The position numbers and the translations under genes are program-made. From contig CAXAMN010018891.1 of assembly GCA_963970005.1 (NCBI GenBank), positions 456,252 through 520,251 on the forward strand: DNA of 64,000 bases. The letters run 5' to 3'. The notes under the pieces are model-generated. The model saw nothing but the letters and a program-made list of their open reading frames with translations. It searched no databases and had not been told where the DNA came from. Source of the stretch: Durusdinium trenchii (lineage: Eukaryota > Sar > Dinophyceae > Suessiales > Symbiodiniaceae). Positions 31,901 to 38,346 of this stretch are shown here, piece after piece; position 1 is the stretch's first letter; the number at the start of each line of letters is the position of its first letter.

Positions 31901-34900
31901 GCCTCATAGCCCACTACGTGGACTTGACGGTGCCAACTAGAGTGCACGTGATGTCAGTCGAAGCCTGGCAAGGATGGGTGATGGGAAAACACCAAGATCA
32001 CTTTTTCGATCTTGCGGCTCTGGTGAATTGGGACCAACGACAAAGGGTCAGAGCCTTGAGCATCACGAAGGAGCAGCTCCAGGTCATGCCAACCACAGGC
32101 CTCTCACTACGCACTCGCTACAACGCCAACAAGGCGGCTCAGGAAATGGCCATTTCCAGACGGCCTGTTGAACAAGAGAGGGAGCTAAGGGAGCAGGACA
32201 GGAAGTACAACCGTGTAGCGCCACTTGCTGCACAGCGCATCAAGTACCTCCTGGACACCCCGGATCACTACATCCATGAGCAGAAGGCCACGGGCAAAGC
32301 AAATAGGCAGAAAACTCGTGAGGTGAAGAAGGCACTCTTCCTGGAGATCAGTGTCACAGGCTTTGAAGGGGGACACCAATGGAAGCCAAAAGGAACTGGA
32401 CTGCAATGTAGCCAATGCCAAAGCAGGATCCATCAGCACATGACGGTCCAGCAGCTTAAACAGGCCAAAGATGAGGCCTGTGCATTGGCTCACAGCCTCC
32501 CTGTCACAGGAGGCACGCCCATGGAGGAGACCAAGCAGGACTTCATCCAAAGGCTCATCGACAACCCATTGGACAACGGCCATCAGCTGCAATTCCATAC
32601 CAACTACTTGGTGTGCAACAAGTGTGGCGTGCGAGTCCTTCGAAATGCAGCACGAGACAAGATTGAGCAGCTCCACAAGAGCACCTGTTGGAGCGGCGCA
32701 TGGGACACACCCTCAGGCTGGATTGGACACCCGACGCATCAGATGCATCGGAGAGGAAATAAGGTGTGGTGCAACCTTTGCAAAGCACATGCCAATCCAG
32801 CGGGTGACACGTGGAAGGCCAGTCACAAATTGGTCAGGCCATGTGACGATGGCAAAGGCAGCAGACAGTTGCCGCTCACCTTTAGGGCCAAGACGGCCGC
32901 ATAGCCAGAGAGCTTGAAAAAGGTCCGAGAAAAATATATATAAACACTGTATATGATTCTGAGTGCCCTCTCGCAGACGTGTAGACACGCTGACGTGATT
33001 CATATTGTTACGCTGATATGCTGGTGTGGTGTCGTGCCAACAACTTGTCAGGCTGTCATGCTGACATACTGTCATGCCGGCATGGGCCAAGCCGACATGC
33101 TGTCGGGTCTGGCTTGCTGGAGGGCTCAACGGGACTGGAAAAGGCTTCCTGTTTTGTTTGCTGCGGTGTTGTCATGCTTGCACATATGTGGGTGCATGTG
33201 CTACACTACCACTGACGCATTGCTGTGTTAATATGCTCGCATGGCGCATTGAAAAGGCTCACCTGTTGAAAACGGCATGCCTAACAAACACATACCACTT
33301 GTTGATAAGCTTGCCAAAGTCGCAAATTTATTGACGTATGCCATATGTTGCCACTGCTTAGTCAGCAAATTCATACCCAGCTGTTGGGAGAAAATACTCA
33401 AGGTATGCCAGCCAAACATTGAACCAGACTTTTGAGCAAAGGTGCTGGTATAGTTGGTACCTTTCCTCCCCGTGGTGAATATTTTTGCGACATACCCTGG
33501 TTTTTTATGCAGAGCACATGAGGCCTCCATCCTGGGAGCTGTCGCAGGCGCTCACTTTGCCCGGGCGGTAGCTCCGGCTTACGGCATCCCAGTGTCGCTG
33601 ACGAGTTAAAATGCCACACAGACGAACCTTGTCGGAATGTGATGTCAGGACTTGTTCCCTTGGACGTATGACATACAATTGTTCGTGATCAGTGATATGG
33701 TCGTGGTGGCATTGTGCAAGTTGCCAGGTCCTTGTGCACTCGGACCACTGCGCAAAGAAGTTGCTGCCATGGTTCGATGGCAGTGGCCTTTGAGTTCAAA
33801 CTCCGTCAGACATTCATGTTGGTTGTGACTAGAAAACCAAGGTATGTTGGAGGCAGACGAGGCATACTTCAAGGAACATGGAGAACCACTGTTCTCTTCC
33901 CACATGCTCGACCTGCCGGAGACATAGTCGGAGAACAGACAGTTGTACTATGGTAATTGTAAATATTCTTATAATACAGTTTTGAAGTTCAGAACATAAT
34001 TAGTGATGAGGACAGAAAATGAAATGTACATGTAGACATATTCGAGCTCTTTACACCAGATCCGAGGAGCCAGATGAGGAAAACATCGCGATTTGCGAGA
34101 AGCACCCGTCCAGCATTTGTGGGATTGGAGATGAAACCAGGAAATGGTCGAGTCTAAACAATACCTCCTCGAGAGCTGTACTTTATTAAAATGTTTGAAG
34201 TTTTCTTTTTAATGGGGAATTACTTGACTGGCCTGTGAGGTATTTGAAGCGCATGGCCCCCATGAAGCTTATTCTGGCAGCTCGGCTCCATGCCAGTTCA
34301 ATGGTGGGCCTTGCTATGCCATGAATGCTTTTGCTCACAAAGCAGACCTGTTGCTTTGCTTCAGGAGATGGAGATCGGGATCACAGGTGGCGTTGAGGAT
34401 GGTGTCGACAACAGCGGAGCTGCTAAGGAGTGCTTTTGAGTCCTCCTTTTGCTTTGATGCCCTAGCTTCAAGTGAGAAACTGCATGTCTTGAGACCAAGC
34501 ATGACAAGGAGAAGCTGTATTCCACGCCACAAGATGTGTTCGCCGTCTACAAGGGCCTCAACCCAATTTCTCCCATGTCCGCGCCCAAGCTCTCAGGCAT
34601 TGTTTGCAAATGGCAGACCATCTCCGGTGGGATGTAGGTTTACCATTGCGGCAGCCTTCGGCAATGTCCACGGAGTTTACAAGGTGCACCACTCACCATC
34701 CCCGACATGTGATGTTTTTGACTGAAAACTGGCGGTGCACGCGAGGCTGGCAACGTCGTTCTGAAGCCAGAGATTCTGCAGGACCTGGTGATCTCGGAGT
34801 GATTTCAATTATCAAAGATGTTGGTAAAGCGGTAAAACTGGATGTTGAGGTTCAGAGCCCTGAGAGCCCTGATTTGTGAAGGACATGCAGGACTATGCAA

Positions 34901-37685
34901 GGGAGCAGATCAAGGCATCCACTGGCAAGGACATCGAGAGGCAGATAGCTGGAAACATACATTTCACGAGTGACCTAAGAAGATGCAGCTGGCGAGAAAG
35001 GAAAGACAGGATTTGGAGAACTGTAGAATGACCAAGTATTTCCTAGCAGGGGCTTCAAAAGCCCCAATTTTCAGTGGATGTTCCATTCTGTGCAGTAATA
35101 CACATGAGAATAGTATAATAGAATAGCTGAAAAGCTATAATATGATATACTTGTTTGGAGTCCATGTAAACTGATTGTTGTTTGAATGTCTTCGGTTTGT
35201 GTTGCGTTCAACAGTTGAGCGGGTGGTTGGGTGTGGTGGGTGGGTGGATGGGTGGGTGGGTGGGTGGCTGGCTGGCTGGGTGGGTGGGCAATAACGTTTG
35301 GTTGTATGACGTTGGATAGTTGTGTTGCAGGTTTTCTTTGAAATGTCAGGTGTGGTTCCTGTGTTGCTTTGTCTGGTACTTTCTTCTCGCTTAAGAACCA
35401 CCCAGTGTTGGCCCCATTCTTTGTCGTGAACGCGTTGTACTTGGACTGTTTGGTGGATGTCTCGATGGCATACTTCTTTGCGGACCTTGAAGGAGTCGTT
35501 GACATGAGAAGGCGCCACCATGTGCATGGCTTTGGGAGTGACCCAGAAGATGATCCCGGTTATCTACAGGACGTTGCGGTCTCCATTTTTGAGCTTGGTC
35601 CTGGCTTGCCACCGAATTTCCGCTGCTCTCAAGTCAACGACGCCACGGGTATCGGCAGCTTGCGGGCGTAGGCCTAAAAATAGCTTGGGTGAGAGGGTCC
35701 ACCCAAAAAGAGCTGGAGGGGGTTCGGAGGAGGGAGCAGTGCCTCCCCCACTAGCACCTCCCCCGCCACGAAACAAAAATGCTCGAACACCATCGATGCA
35801 GCAGCGCTGTGCTTCGGCGTCTCGGATTGCTACTTTTCGCGCTATCCGTGTCTGTTGTGCATTGCCCGTTCTGTTCCGAGAGGTGGATTGGTGTTTGCCA
35901 TGACTTGCACAAGATGCACTTTTGGCTATCCCTCTTGTGCAGCGCTTCGCATCCAAAGCTCCCGCTCACATGCCTGCTTTGCACTTCCTTGCTGGATCCC
36001 ACGCTCTAAACGAGAACATAAAGCACCAAAGCCAGACCACAAAACACCGGCGGGAACGGCGGGAACCCGAAGCATTCCAGGAACCCAACACCTGTAATCC
36101 GGAAGTGAAACTACTGTTGCAGGAAGAGAACACACCGACACATGGGAACAGAGAACGCTGCAGGAAACACACAACACCGACAAACGAACATAAAGACACT
36201 TCCACCCTGGAAGCGACCTTCTAGGAGCCAGAAGCCAAAAAGGAAAAACACCGAGGACTCCGCCCAGCAAACGGCCTACCAAGCAACCCCTACAAAAAGG
36301 GTAAAACACCCAAACGGGAACAGAAAACACCCGACAAAACCGATGCAGGAAGAGAAAACAATTGAGGCCTGATCCGCACAGCGGGGCATCATGACACTGG
36401 CAGCCGAAACACCAAACAACAATCACCCGCGTGGACACCGAAAACACCAAGAACATGTGGCAACATGTTGAAAGGCAGGCGCTCCACACCTTGAACTATG
36501 CAAGCAGGAAGAGAAAACACCAAACGAACAAAAATCCTGGAGTCCAGTGAAGTAGCTAAAGGACAGCAAATAGTGATGCGTCCAATGAAGTAGTGAAGAA
36601 ACAACAAACTTCCACAGCACAGTCCACGAATATGGAAACAGAACAGGAAGAGGAGTTTTGATGGCAATGCAGCGGTGTCCAGTCGTAGGACCTTGGGGGC
36701 ATTCGGAATTTTCACTTCACATGAGATGATGTGAGATGGATATGATCAGAATCCCAAAAACATGTCGAAGACTTGACTGGCAAAGACGTTTTCAATCACA
36801 AGACAGCAAACGTGCACGTGCCGGTCGATGCATTAGTCCTGAGACTTGCAAAACTGACGATCGAAACAGACCTAAACAGTTTGAAGATCCTTTAGTGCCG
36901 GCAGGTGCAAGTGATTGATTAAACCATTCATCCACCGACATGCCATGGGTTCGTCGGATTTGATCGGACATAGTTGACCCTTCTTCACGCACGCATTGCA
37001 CACGTCAGGCCACTGAACTTTGTTTTCCACGGTGGCTCTGGATCTGAGAAGCACCACATCGCCACTGCTGGAGTCTCGGGCTTCAAGCTGCACACAGTTT
37101 GAGTATATGGTGCACCTTGCTTTGAAGTAGTTACACTGACAGGCTTTGAATGCTGGCGTTGTGAAGATGAATGTGGACACTGACACGTAAAGACCTCAAT
37201 ACGAAAGCATCTCTTGACGGCTTGTGTTTGCTGCCTTGGCTAGGCAGTGGGCCTACTGGGAAGGCTTGCTGAAGTTCTACAAGGCCAAGGAGGGTGCGTT
37301 TCTCAGAATGGAATAGAATGCAAGGAGTGATGGAGACGGACACTGAGGTTACTTGCAGGGTCAGATTGGCAATCCAGAAGGTGAGGACAAGCCGAACAAG
37401 AGCTGCCCGGCATGCATTGGCTTTGAATTCTGGGTGGTTGAGAGACGTTGTGTTGACGACCCACAACAACAGCTCTTTTGGTAACACAGATGATATACCA
37501 AGCCGCCTGAGCATCTTCGAGGTTTGTGGGCCCGCATGAGTATGTCACAAACCATGAGAGATTCTCCTGAGTTAGGCTACTATGACCCTCGCAAATGGAT
37601 CCGCGAGTGCGAAGTGACCATGGTCAAGCGTGTGAAGGACGGACTGCAGTGGTCCATCAGAGCTCGACAATCGACAATTGCCTAA
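16926..37685 (+). CDS. FBA: Class II fructose-1,6-bisphosphate aldolase, copy B (split gene, 20.8 kb)
   Basis: Exons read: 16926-16976, 17064-17100, 17166-17209, 24631-24681, 24826-24867, 33523-33591, 33728-33779, 33842-33914, 34060-34101, 34240-34276, 34365-34427, 34500-34576, 34638-34683, 34746-34781, 34882-34937, 37009-37066, 37143-37186, 37244-37293, 37348-37401, 37576-37685. They sum to 1092 bases, 363 codons plus TAA, close to the 359 residues of the E. coli enzyme; only the extreme N-terminus (about 10 residues plus any targeting peptide) is unplaced. The added 5' exons encode AGVVTGDLAW, KYAIPAFNCT, SSTINSVLEAG and PVMIQFSEGGSAF. Zinc and catalytic motifs are as in copy A, including GGVEDG. 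The intron 17210-24630 holds the DIRS-like element and the intron 24868-33522 the LINE, both in gene orientation. First-exon start and donor 34938 (GA) are inferred. Confidence 0.88.
17304..17903 (+). CDS. DIRS-like element, gag-like frame 1
   Basis: ATG at 17304. Starts with a Gly/Pro-rich leader and a Cys cluster (CNCPLC), then LRDRTRPYIEGLYTQLLEIA, a likely helical gag segment, then a Pro/Glu/Ala-rich tail. Coding looks genuine to about 17860; at a run of seven G (17855-17861) the good frame seems to move to the one ending at 18390. No enzyme domain. Confidence 0.6.
   Translation: MPGGPPGQGGPHPPAECNCPLCVVFRKVASLVFGANSTQVLRDRTRPYIEGLYTQLLEIALEVQGSSASRTGGAGQGGEARPGGPPLPSSAPEPAEDTRGGGDPGQTVAAPGGSGVKEEEESSPVKEGGGKVEVAAAPPVTSASEGPDGEGATSAGSRPEVEAEENEEPPAKNKRRPPAPPAKAGGLRRGRQFKAQEEA
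17860..18390 (+). CDS. DIRS-like element, continuation of gag-like frame after a G7 run
   Basis: Open after the G7 run, with an Arg/Ser-rich start (DSSRRRRRRDRS), an acidic Glu/Pro block, a Lys/Gly block (KGKGKKGKGKGKG) and an end at RDPTWRRSAQ. The composition suits an RNA-binding nucleocapsid-like tail. The last 22 bases overlap the ATG of the next frame. Joining to the previous frame needs a frameshift, either a real slip or an indel in the homopolymer. Confidence 0.5.
   Translation, partial: GYEGEDSSRRRRRRDRSRRRRRDASSSKELHPKAAPSTKRPRTPSHSPPSVHTPEDQSSSAGEARSSAARFRGTSLELAEEAPGDTTAHTPPAAEETEQEEIELPEEEPELEEPEPSPPREKGKGKKGKGKGKGSKGKKGQKSKPKKRNRGLKKVQRNIDFYDNKRRDPTWRRSAQ
18369..19769 (+). CDS. 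DIRS-like element, second gag-like protein
   Basis: 466 codons, ATG at 18369. N-terminal basic region, then IWELNSWPAIYIQGQYWDND; middle Ala/Glu-rich coiled segment ending in nine Lys (possible nuclear localisation signal); Ser-rich linker; a conserved-looking helical block around RIWRRFPGVLTSTMILEA and LILEGRVASAMDVMTQRLKS; Lys-rich C-terminus. Function unknown, probably particle formation or RNA binding. The stop at 19767-19769 is preceded by G AAA AAG, a possible -1 slip site into the pol frame. Confidence 0.7.
   Translation: MAPKRAMRRPAGGPERPRVRRRPAAAGPPDGGWEKASEVNIWELNSWPAIYIQGQYWDNDAEVIGEMKSLAVGDDGTMLTVKAHGTTSEELLRLLSGRASKVLQVHLCDEPCSHLVWKEGLIHAQRLKRCQFEDHPWSRNAEVSVREAERDEMEVLRKEAAERGKGVGAGLGAPGAAAEEAVREAPKEEKEASSKKKKKKKKKAKERMTPVKSLEAIFGTTGLDPKEEVRRKLRRKAKHLSRKARSRKSSSNSSSSDSSSGSSTMEEGPTEELFSPVSAPQRIWRRFPGVLTSTMILEAQRVMLLQLGAGLHEAETRSLRPIVSQYCRQHLMASMAPPVAREALHWSAVLDLILEGRVASAMDVMTQRLKSLEGLSKSMRPDLLRQLELLPLDRGGLATSSEVQMAGQAANHEAKVLQKSTTRPWEERQKGKEKGEKGKWKSSKGDNKTNEFDKSKKEKGDGKKKP
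19757..23440 (+). CDS. DIRS-like element Pol: reverse transcriptase, RNase H split around a cytosine-5 DNA methyltransferase
   Basis: RT about 20700-21700: RLIMNLVPVNQL, LSSEDIKCFFYLF (first Asp), LPMGFLNS, and VYLDNFD at 21221-21238 where DIRS RTs usually have YxDD. RNase H opens with SDASTLGGGLCAS at 21728. About 100 bases later a full C5-methyltransferase begins: motif I VLSVGLFDGI (21848), motif IV GPPCQG with the catalytic Cys codon at 22091-22093, motif VI ENV (22229-22237), motif VIII RPRLYW, motif IX region RRPSAQEREACMGFP, motif X GNSWHVG (about 22790). RNase H then resumes with INLLELRAI, LTDSMV and NPADRPSR to 23411. All methyltransferase motifs look intact. The start is given at the possible -1 slip site; no clear own start codon. 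Confidence 0.88.
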   Translation, partial: EKAVTGYSSGGPRDGGIALSVEAPGNYEKGKCTRLAHFALSSGERGHEFDSPGKVATLNDGEPLDLTAFNSPEGGAKLMTEEAEPDEAHVSEDSTIRGIFKRAVEVLRQDGHLQSRRSNTEFDLGSQCPPFPLRIRTEGWGKRLNFPHLPHFDELVNGTMAALNHLAGFEGTLTPSSEDHTSSAASPETSVRALAEKRLAALVVRNHMWEVPESSLSFSDFFSRRKVDYCGEEVKLAQSVSWAAVSESLPEGVGSLPLSDFCTLGTKGYVDDFERYLLPSDAQVRVKPPRVMIGEGEWPDVCSGLIAKRVCEVWPISQLHHIDGAPLLNGMFAVGKGEFKAGIETQRLIMNLVPVNQLCKPLQGDVGTLPAVSGLSGFLLGSGEVVLLSSEDIKCFFYLFSIPTPWKKYMGFNKIVPPELVPPELRGQTCVLVARVLPMGFLNSVSIAQHIHRNVVRWAAMAGSPPVGAEGELRKDRVMSSAAELYRVYLDNFDALERVDANLAGQIKGTVKPQVEALRDMYAEQGLPRHPKKAAERVTVGELQGALLDGEAGFVMPKPQKVIQYCKLGFELLVRGQSTLRELQVVCGGFVYLAMFRRQLLGSLNEVFEHMKRFEGEAPVVRLGLPYQVKMEIARFILLTPLAQMDFRSPVDGEVSCSDASTLGGGLCASKGLTSYGMSAVGCPARGDLPEEHDLVQVLSVGLFDGIAALRVACDVLGLPMAGHVSIEKEGKCRRVVESFFPDTEFFEDVRDFSEEQVKALALKYSNVGLIIVGAGPPCQGVSGLNADRLGALRDERSCLFQEVPRITALLRKEFYWAQVHELVENVASMSSTDRAIMSRAFGRTPHRVDAKGMSLCARPRLYWTTWECYESPGVSWHEGDDEGWEAYDTAVLEAQVDSKALLLPGWSLQEGCHLPTFTTSRPRDSPGRRPAGVEQCAEHELQRWYEDYYRFPPYQYRDSYGLWDKKGAWRRPSAQEREACMGFPINYTRHCVVKSEQQGQAYEDARMTMIGNSWHVGVVSVLLSQLTQPLGLGPKMSVQDIVNNTTPGQAREFPSMLMRPPHEGRLAAAEPGAEQRLVTKCLGLASNKGEDLLVHAASDPAPRYFRLRASIPGRLWHWREISGWKWRKTGEHINLLELRAIYTGIKWKVSRSKKLGVRFLHLTDSMVCLHALTRGRSSSRKLRPVLMRLNALLLAADLHPLWGYIHTSQNPADRPSRRPVRRRWGK
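23428..24471 (+). CDS. DIRS-like element tyrosine recombinase
   Basis: 347 codons, ATG at 23428, overlapping the pol stop by 13 bases. Core-binding part with RYASARTKFYEFLRENSLE; catalytic part with MLRTGELTTLR (first Arg), LTKSGKR (Lys), PYSLRRGGAT (HxxR box with Tyr in place of His) and GRWQAAKTARIYLNE (nucleophile Tyr). It would integrate the circular cDNA, replacing an integrase. Intact length for DIRS-type recombinases; the His-to-Tyr change is unusual. Confidence 0.85.
   Translation: MGKVGKRLLEGQTKQQRQSQRKELGTLRSLTVSSKTSVRYASARTKFYEFLRENSLEIPRRRELFDGLLAEYIEHLWSEGEGRGLAADTVAGLQDSDPKLKGQLQLTWRLLKTWNVNEVPNRAPPLTEAALEAMVGWSFFHGHFGFGVSLLVGFYSMLRTGELTTLRSSHIFMKAANAPAVLSLGLTKSGKRVGAAESVTLTVAVALRWLWAWKQCSKPHALFVSSVSAWRRLFSECLSALQLTLFEFRPYSLRRGGATWWFTKHNSFDKLMVAGRWQAAKTARIYLNESMAVLADLRLPQKSLLPFARVFHNQVSPPHLSTRTRRRKRGTWKGGLFMPLFSKKAPA
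24446..24505 (+). other. Palindrome and hairpin at the 3' end of the DIRS-like element
   Basis: A perfect 16-bp palindrome (CTTTTTTCGAAAAAAG) is followed by a stem of CTTGAAG and CTTCAAG that encloses an inner TTTCG/CGAAA pair. Structured ends are expected in DIRS-type elements, but I could not match it to the 5' end. Confidence 0.55.
24510..24519. other. Assembly gap (10 N)
   Basis: Ten ambiguous bases between the end of the DIRS-like element and a (TA)n tract. True length unknown. Confidence 0.99.
24520..24536. repeat. (TA)n microsatellite
   Basis: TA dinucleotide run next to the gap and to the 3' side of the DIRS-like element. Confidence 0.85.
24868..25837 (+). other. Aldolase B intron, upstream of the LINE: no gene seen
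   Basis: Starts with donor GTGCCG. Only short unconvincing open frames. Confidence 0.5.
25838..26110 (+). repeat. Degenerate short tandem repeat, GTTCTGGAGCAGG-type
   Basis: About 270 bp built from 12-18 bp variants of TTCTGGAGCAG, TTCCGGAGCAG and their near complements, open on both strands only because of the repeat. Low-complexity, not a gene. Confidence 0.75.
26420..27265 (+). CDS. LINE-A ORF1-like protein
   Basis: 281 codons. N-terminal zinc ribbon with two CxxC pairs (CTSC near residue 8, CNIC near 29), a basic Lys/Gly segment (KAPKKAKGKAKG), then a long helical, Gln/Lys/Glu-rich coiled coil (about residues 150-235). ORF1 proteins of LINEs are RNA-binding, and the finger plus coiled coil fits that role. 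It overlaps the next frame by 8 bases, with no stop-start signal of note. Confidence 0.7.
   Translation: MRKSYLVCTSCRQSWLWEDRLVQKPNMACNICGQQWKRSTVPDLRQRRVQWASWNFDQRGEQWPKRSYRDVLVNPPPGLDGGKAPKKAKGKAKGIEKNLQEHWSSIPEALRGQLEALGVHAADPAPPPDLPTLIKEHLQSLPAELKEVVEKMVEPAKSETPLNQKVKQAVGTLKQLSEKKASIQVRADQVKQQYTQLLQDLKEIQAKIETAQKELQDATHLYNQQLEEDKEKVPDESMQEEITAENLLTVMASLGMQVSAEQAKEFANKLGENVMKRRKCG
27258..27962 (+). pseudogene. LINE-A ubiquitin-specific protease domain, Cys-box half
   Basis: Contains the USP (peptidase C19) cysteine box in the form RNRCFANGPFRLWAW (about 27616-27660, consensus GNTCYxNxxxQ) and the QQD box as QDDASHFLQEL (about 27800). The frame ends in TGA at 27960-27962 overlapping an ATG (ATGA). 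The His box lies in the next frame, so one domain is split by a frame change near 27960. Catalytic Cys is present. USPs remove ubiquitin; whether this one acts on ubiquitin, SUMO or an element protein is unknown. Confidence 0.72.
27959..28690 (+). pseudogene. LINE-A: USP His-box half followed by start of the APE endonuclease
   Basis: His box: YSLVGLLCHTGDG, then SGHFYAIYVHRGLYWLADDG (about 28147-28250), matching the USP pattern YxLxxxxxHxG...GHYxAY...W...DD. Further on FANITNLGHEV and FVVETHLGEAD give the first strands and catalytic Glu of an APE-type endonuclease. Beyond about 28610 the good frame moves to 28524-29129, next to an AAAAAGGGGG homopolymer pair. Confidence 0.72.
28524..29129 (+). 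pseudogene. LINE-A APE-type endonuclease, C-terminal part
   Basis: After about 28615: GGIMLVFP, IILVGAYFKCGEG, ACIVVGDFNITPGE (catalytic Asp and Asn), NELDWALATN (Asp) and PHAQLLLHL (His). This is the endonuclease/exonuclease/phosphatase fold that nicks the target to start target-primed reverse transcription. In-frame TGA at 29127; continuing coding appears in another frame (about 29100-29300). Confidence 0.72.
29148..30539 (+). pseudogene. LINE-A linker and reverse transcriptase, N-terminal part
   Basis: A long helical linker, then RT fingers: NKAPGLDGVGFDFLKAL (about 29872) and QWLVALIAMLPKN followed by RPIALVATMYRLW. The good frame is lost at a run of seven A near 30228 and resumes in the next entry. 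The first catalytic Asp motif is just past that point. Confidence 0.75.
30170..31225 (+). pseudogene. LINE-A reverse transcriptase, palm and thumb
   Basis: From about 30230: SNFYDRINLQKL (motif A), NGILAGDPQAP (motif B), HVDLWIDDLSFDV (motif C with the DD pair), KLSVKKTGF (motif D/E), then a basic thumb region ending in the connection to the C-terminal part. Polymerase residues look intact, so decay comes from frame changes and not from active-site loss. Confidence 0.8.
31222..32904 (+). CDS. LINE-A C-terminal region: CCHC-type finger, weak RNase H-like part, three zinc fingers
   Basis: 560 codons open. CPHCNQPATAIHVLWLC is the typical zinc finger after a LINE RT. A following block (TMTIGIATTSSDV...QTQARAWYYGLRLIAHYV...TRVHVMSVEAWQGWV) has the spacing of an RNase H fold but lacks clear catalytic acids. 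The tail has three CxxC...C modules: CSQCQSRIH, CNKCGVRVL...HKSTC and CNLCKAHANP...RPC. Probably nucleic-acid binding. Confidence 0.68.
   Translation: MTGGPSREPMVEMTSNSTCTPLGSTSGRNLTVHLQQRSMLQDVQQKLDWLPWKRMASQANPRTKTALQTWHQGAIFTKVADSDEQGRMTCPHCNQPATAIHVLWLCKQTSRNCSPLDPEDNKELEQGINLEFWAQGLLQIPEAKLSTRGASIQAWGSMTELDAIQLTGHQTMTIGIATTSSDVRVRHYIVTIVHHTIFAGEMFRMGAISTVLPGKQTQARAWYYGLRLIAHYVDLTVPTRVHVMSVEAWQGWVMGKHQDHFFDLAALVNWDQRQRVRALSITKEQLQVMPTTGLSLRTRYNANKAAQEMAISRRPVEQERELREQDRKYNRVAPLAAQRIKYLLDTPDHYIHEQKATGKANRQKTREVKKALFLEISVTGFEGGHQWKPKGTGLQCSQCQSRIHQHMTVQQLKQAKDEACALAHSLPVTGGTPMEETKQDFIQRLIDNPLDNGHQLQFHTNYLVCNKCGVRVLRNAARDKIEQLHKSTCWSGAWDTPSGWIGHPTHQMHRRGNKVWCNLCKAHANPAGDTWKASHKLVRPCDDGKGSRQLPLTFRAKTAA
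32936..33522 (+). other. Aldolase B intron, downstream of LINE-A: no gene seen
   Basis: Holds irregular repeats of TGCTG/TGTCATGC type at 33040-33130 and ends at CACATGAG before the exon encoding AGAHFARAVAPAYG. Confidence 0.5.
34155..34159. other. Empty insertion site corresponding to copia-1
   Basis: Single TAAAC in AGTCTAAACAATACC, intron 34102-34239 of aldolase B. The flanks match both sides of copia-1 in copy A base for base nearby. Confidence 0.92.
35217..35289. repeat. (GGGT/GGCT)n microsatellite
   Basis: Run of GGGTGGGTGG and GGCTGGCTGG units. Confidence 0.85.
36045..36660. repeat. Degenerate A/C-rich repeats
   Basis: Repeated variants of CAGGAAGAGAACAC, CAGGAAGAGAAAAC and GAAAACACC, irregularly spaced. 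Origin unknown. Confidence 0.5.
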
Positions 37686-38306
37686 TATTGCCAAATTGCA
37701 TGGTGACAGGAGAGCTGCGCGGACCTTTCGACCCTTGACTCAAAACTGGTGTAATCCGTGGCAATAACCTTCCAAAGCATCCCAGCCTTTGCCAATCTCC
37801 TGAAGTTGACAGGAAAACCGCTGTGACTTCTTATAGCTGAGGAATGTGAACGCTTAACTCCTGCGAGTGTGATGCGATCTGCCATTCTGTGGGCACTCAA
37901 GGCATATTTTCAATTCTGTTCACTTTTCCGTGCTACCAGCACAACTTCCGGCTAGTTTTGCCCTCTTTTGAATTGTGAGGCCTGCGTTGTTCAAGAGTAC
38001 TCTCTGGAAGGTTTGGTAGAGGATATTTTCGCAACGGGACATTTGTAACTTTTGCAGCCTCCAATGTCTAGAACGCTTTCACCGTTGGCATGAGAAGGAC
38101 AGGTCCCATACCAGGCCTCGTCTACATCCATTGATCTCTGCGCAAAGACGTATCAAAAAGACGACCGCTAAGTGCTGCAAGCGCTGTAAGCACAGAAGGG
38201 CCACGAGGTAAAGTGCAAAACTGGTGCGTGGGACATTGATGAGGGTCAGCGAGCAGCCATCCTTGGCTCAAAAGAGGCGAGAATGTTGAAACCAACAGAA
38301 GGGAGG

Positions 38307-38346
<40 letters not shown>

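Larger units (their letters stand above)
26304..32935 (+). mobile_element. LINE-A: non-LTR retrotransposon with a USP-type protease domain (frameshifted)
   Basis: Order: zinc-ribbon/coiled-coil ORF1, ubiquitin-specific protease domain, APE-type endonuclease, RT, CCHC-type finger, a weak RNase H-like stretch and three C-terminal zinc fingers. It lies in the 8.7-kb intron of aldolase B, same orientation. The 5' side begins after a (TA)n run at about 26282-26301; the 3' side ends in AAAAATATATATAAAC. At least five frame changes show this copy is decayed or that homopolymers are misassembled. Confidence 0.85.
34938..37008 (+). other. Large intron of aldolase B: repeats, no gene
   Basis: Similar to copy A only for the first 20 bases. 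It contains a GGGT/GGCT microsatellite (35217-35289) and, at about 36045-36660, degenerate repeats of an AGGAAGAGAAAACACC-like motif. Open frames inside are explained by these repeats. Confidence 0.55.

Noticed and set aside
35071-35527. Minus-strand frames with Pro/Thr/His repeats
   Set aside because: Encoded by the GGGT microsatellite.
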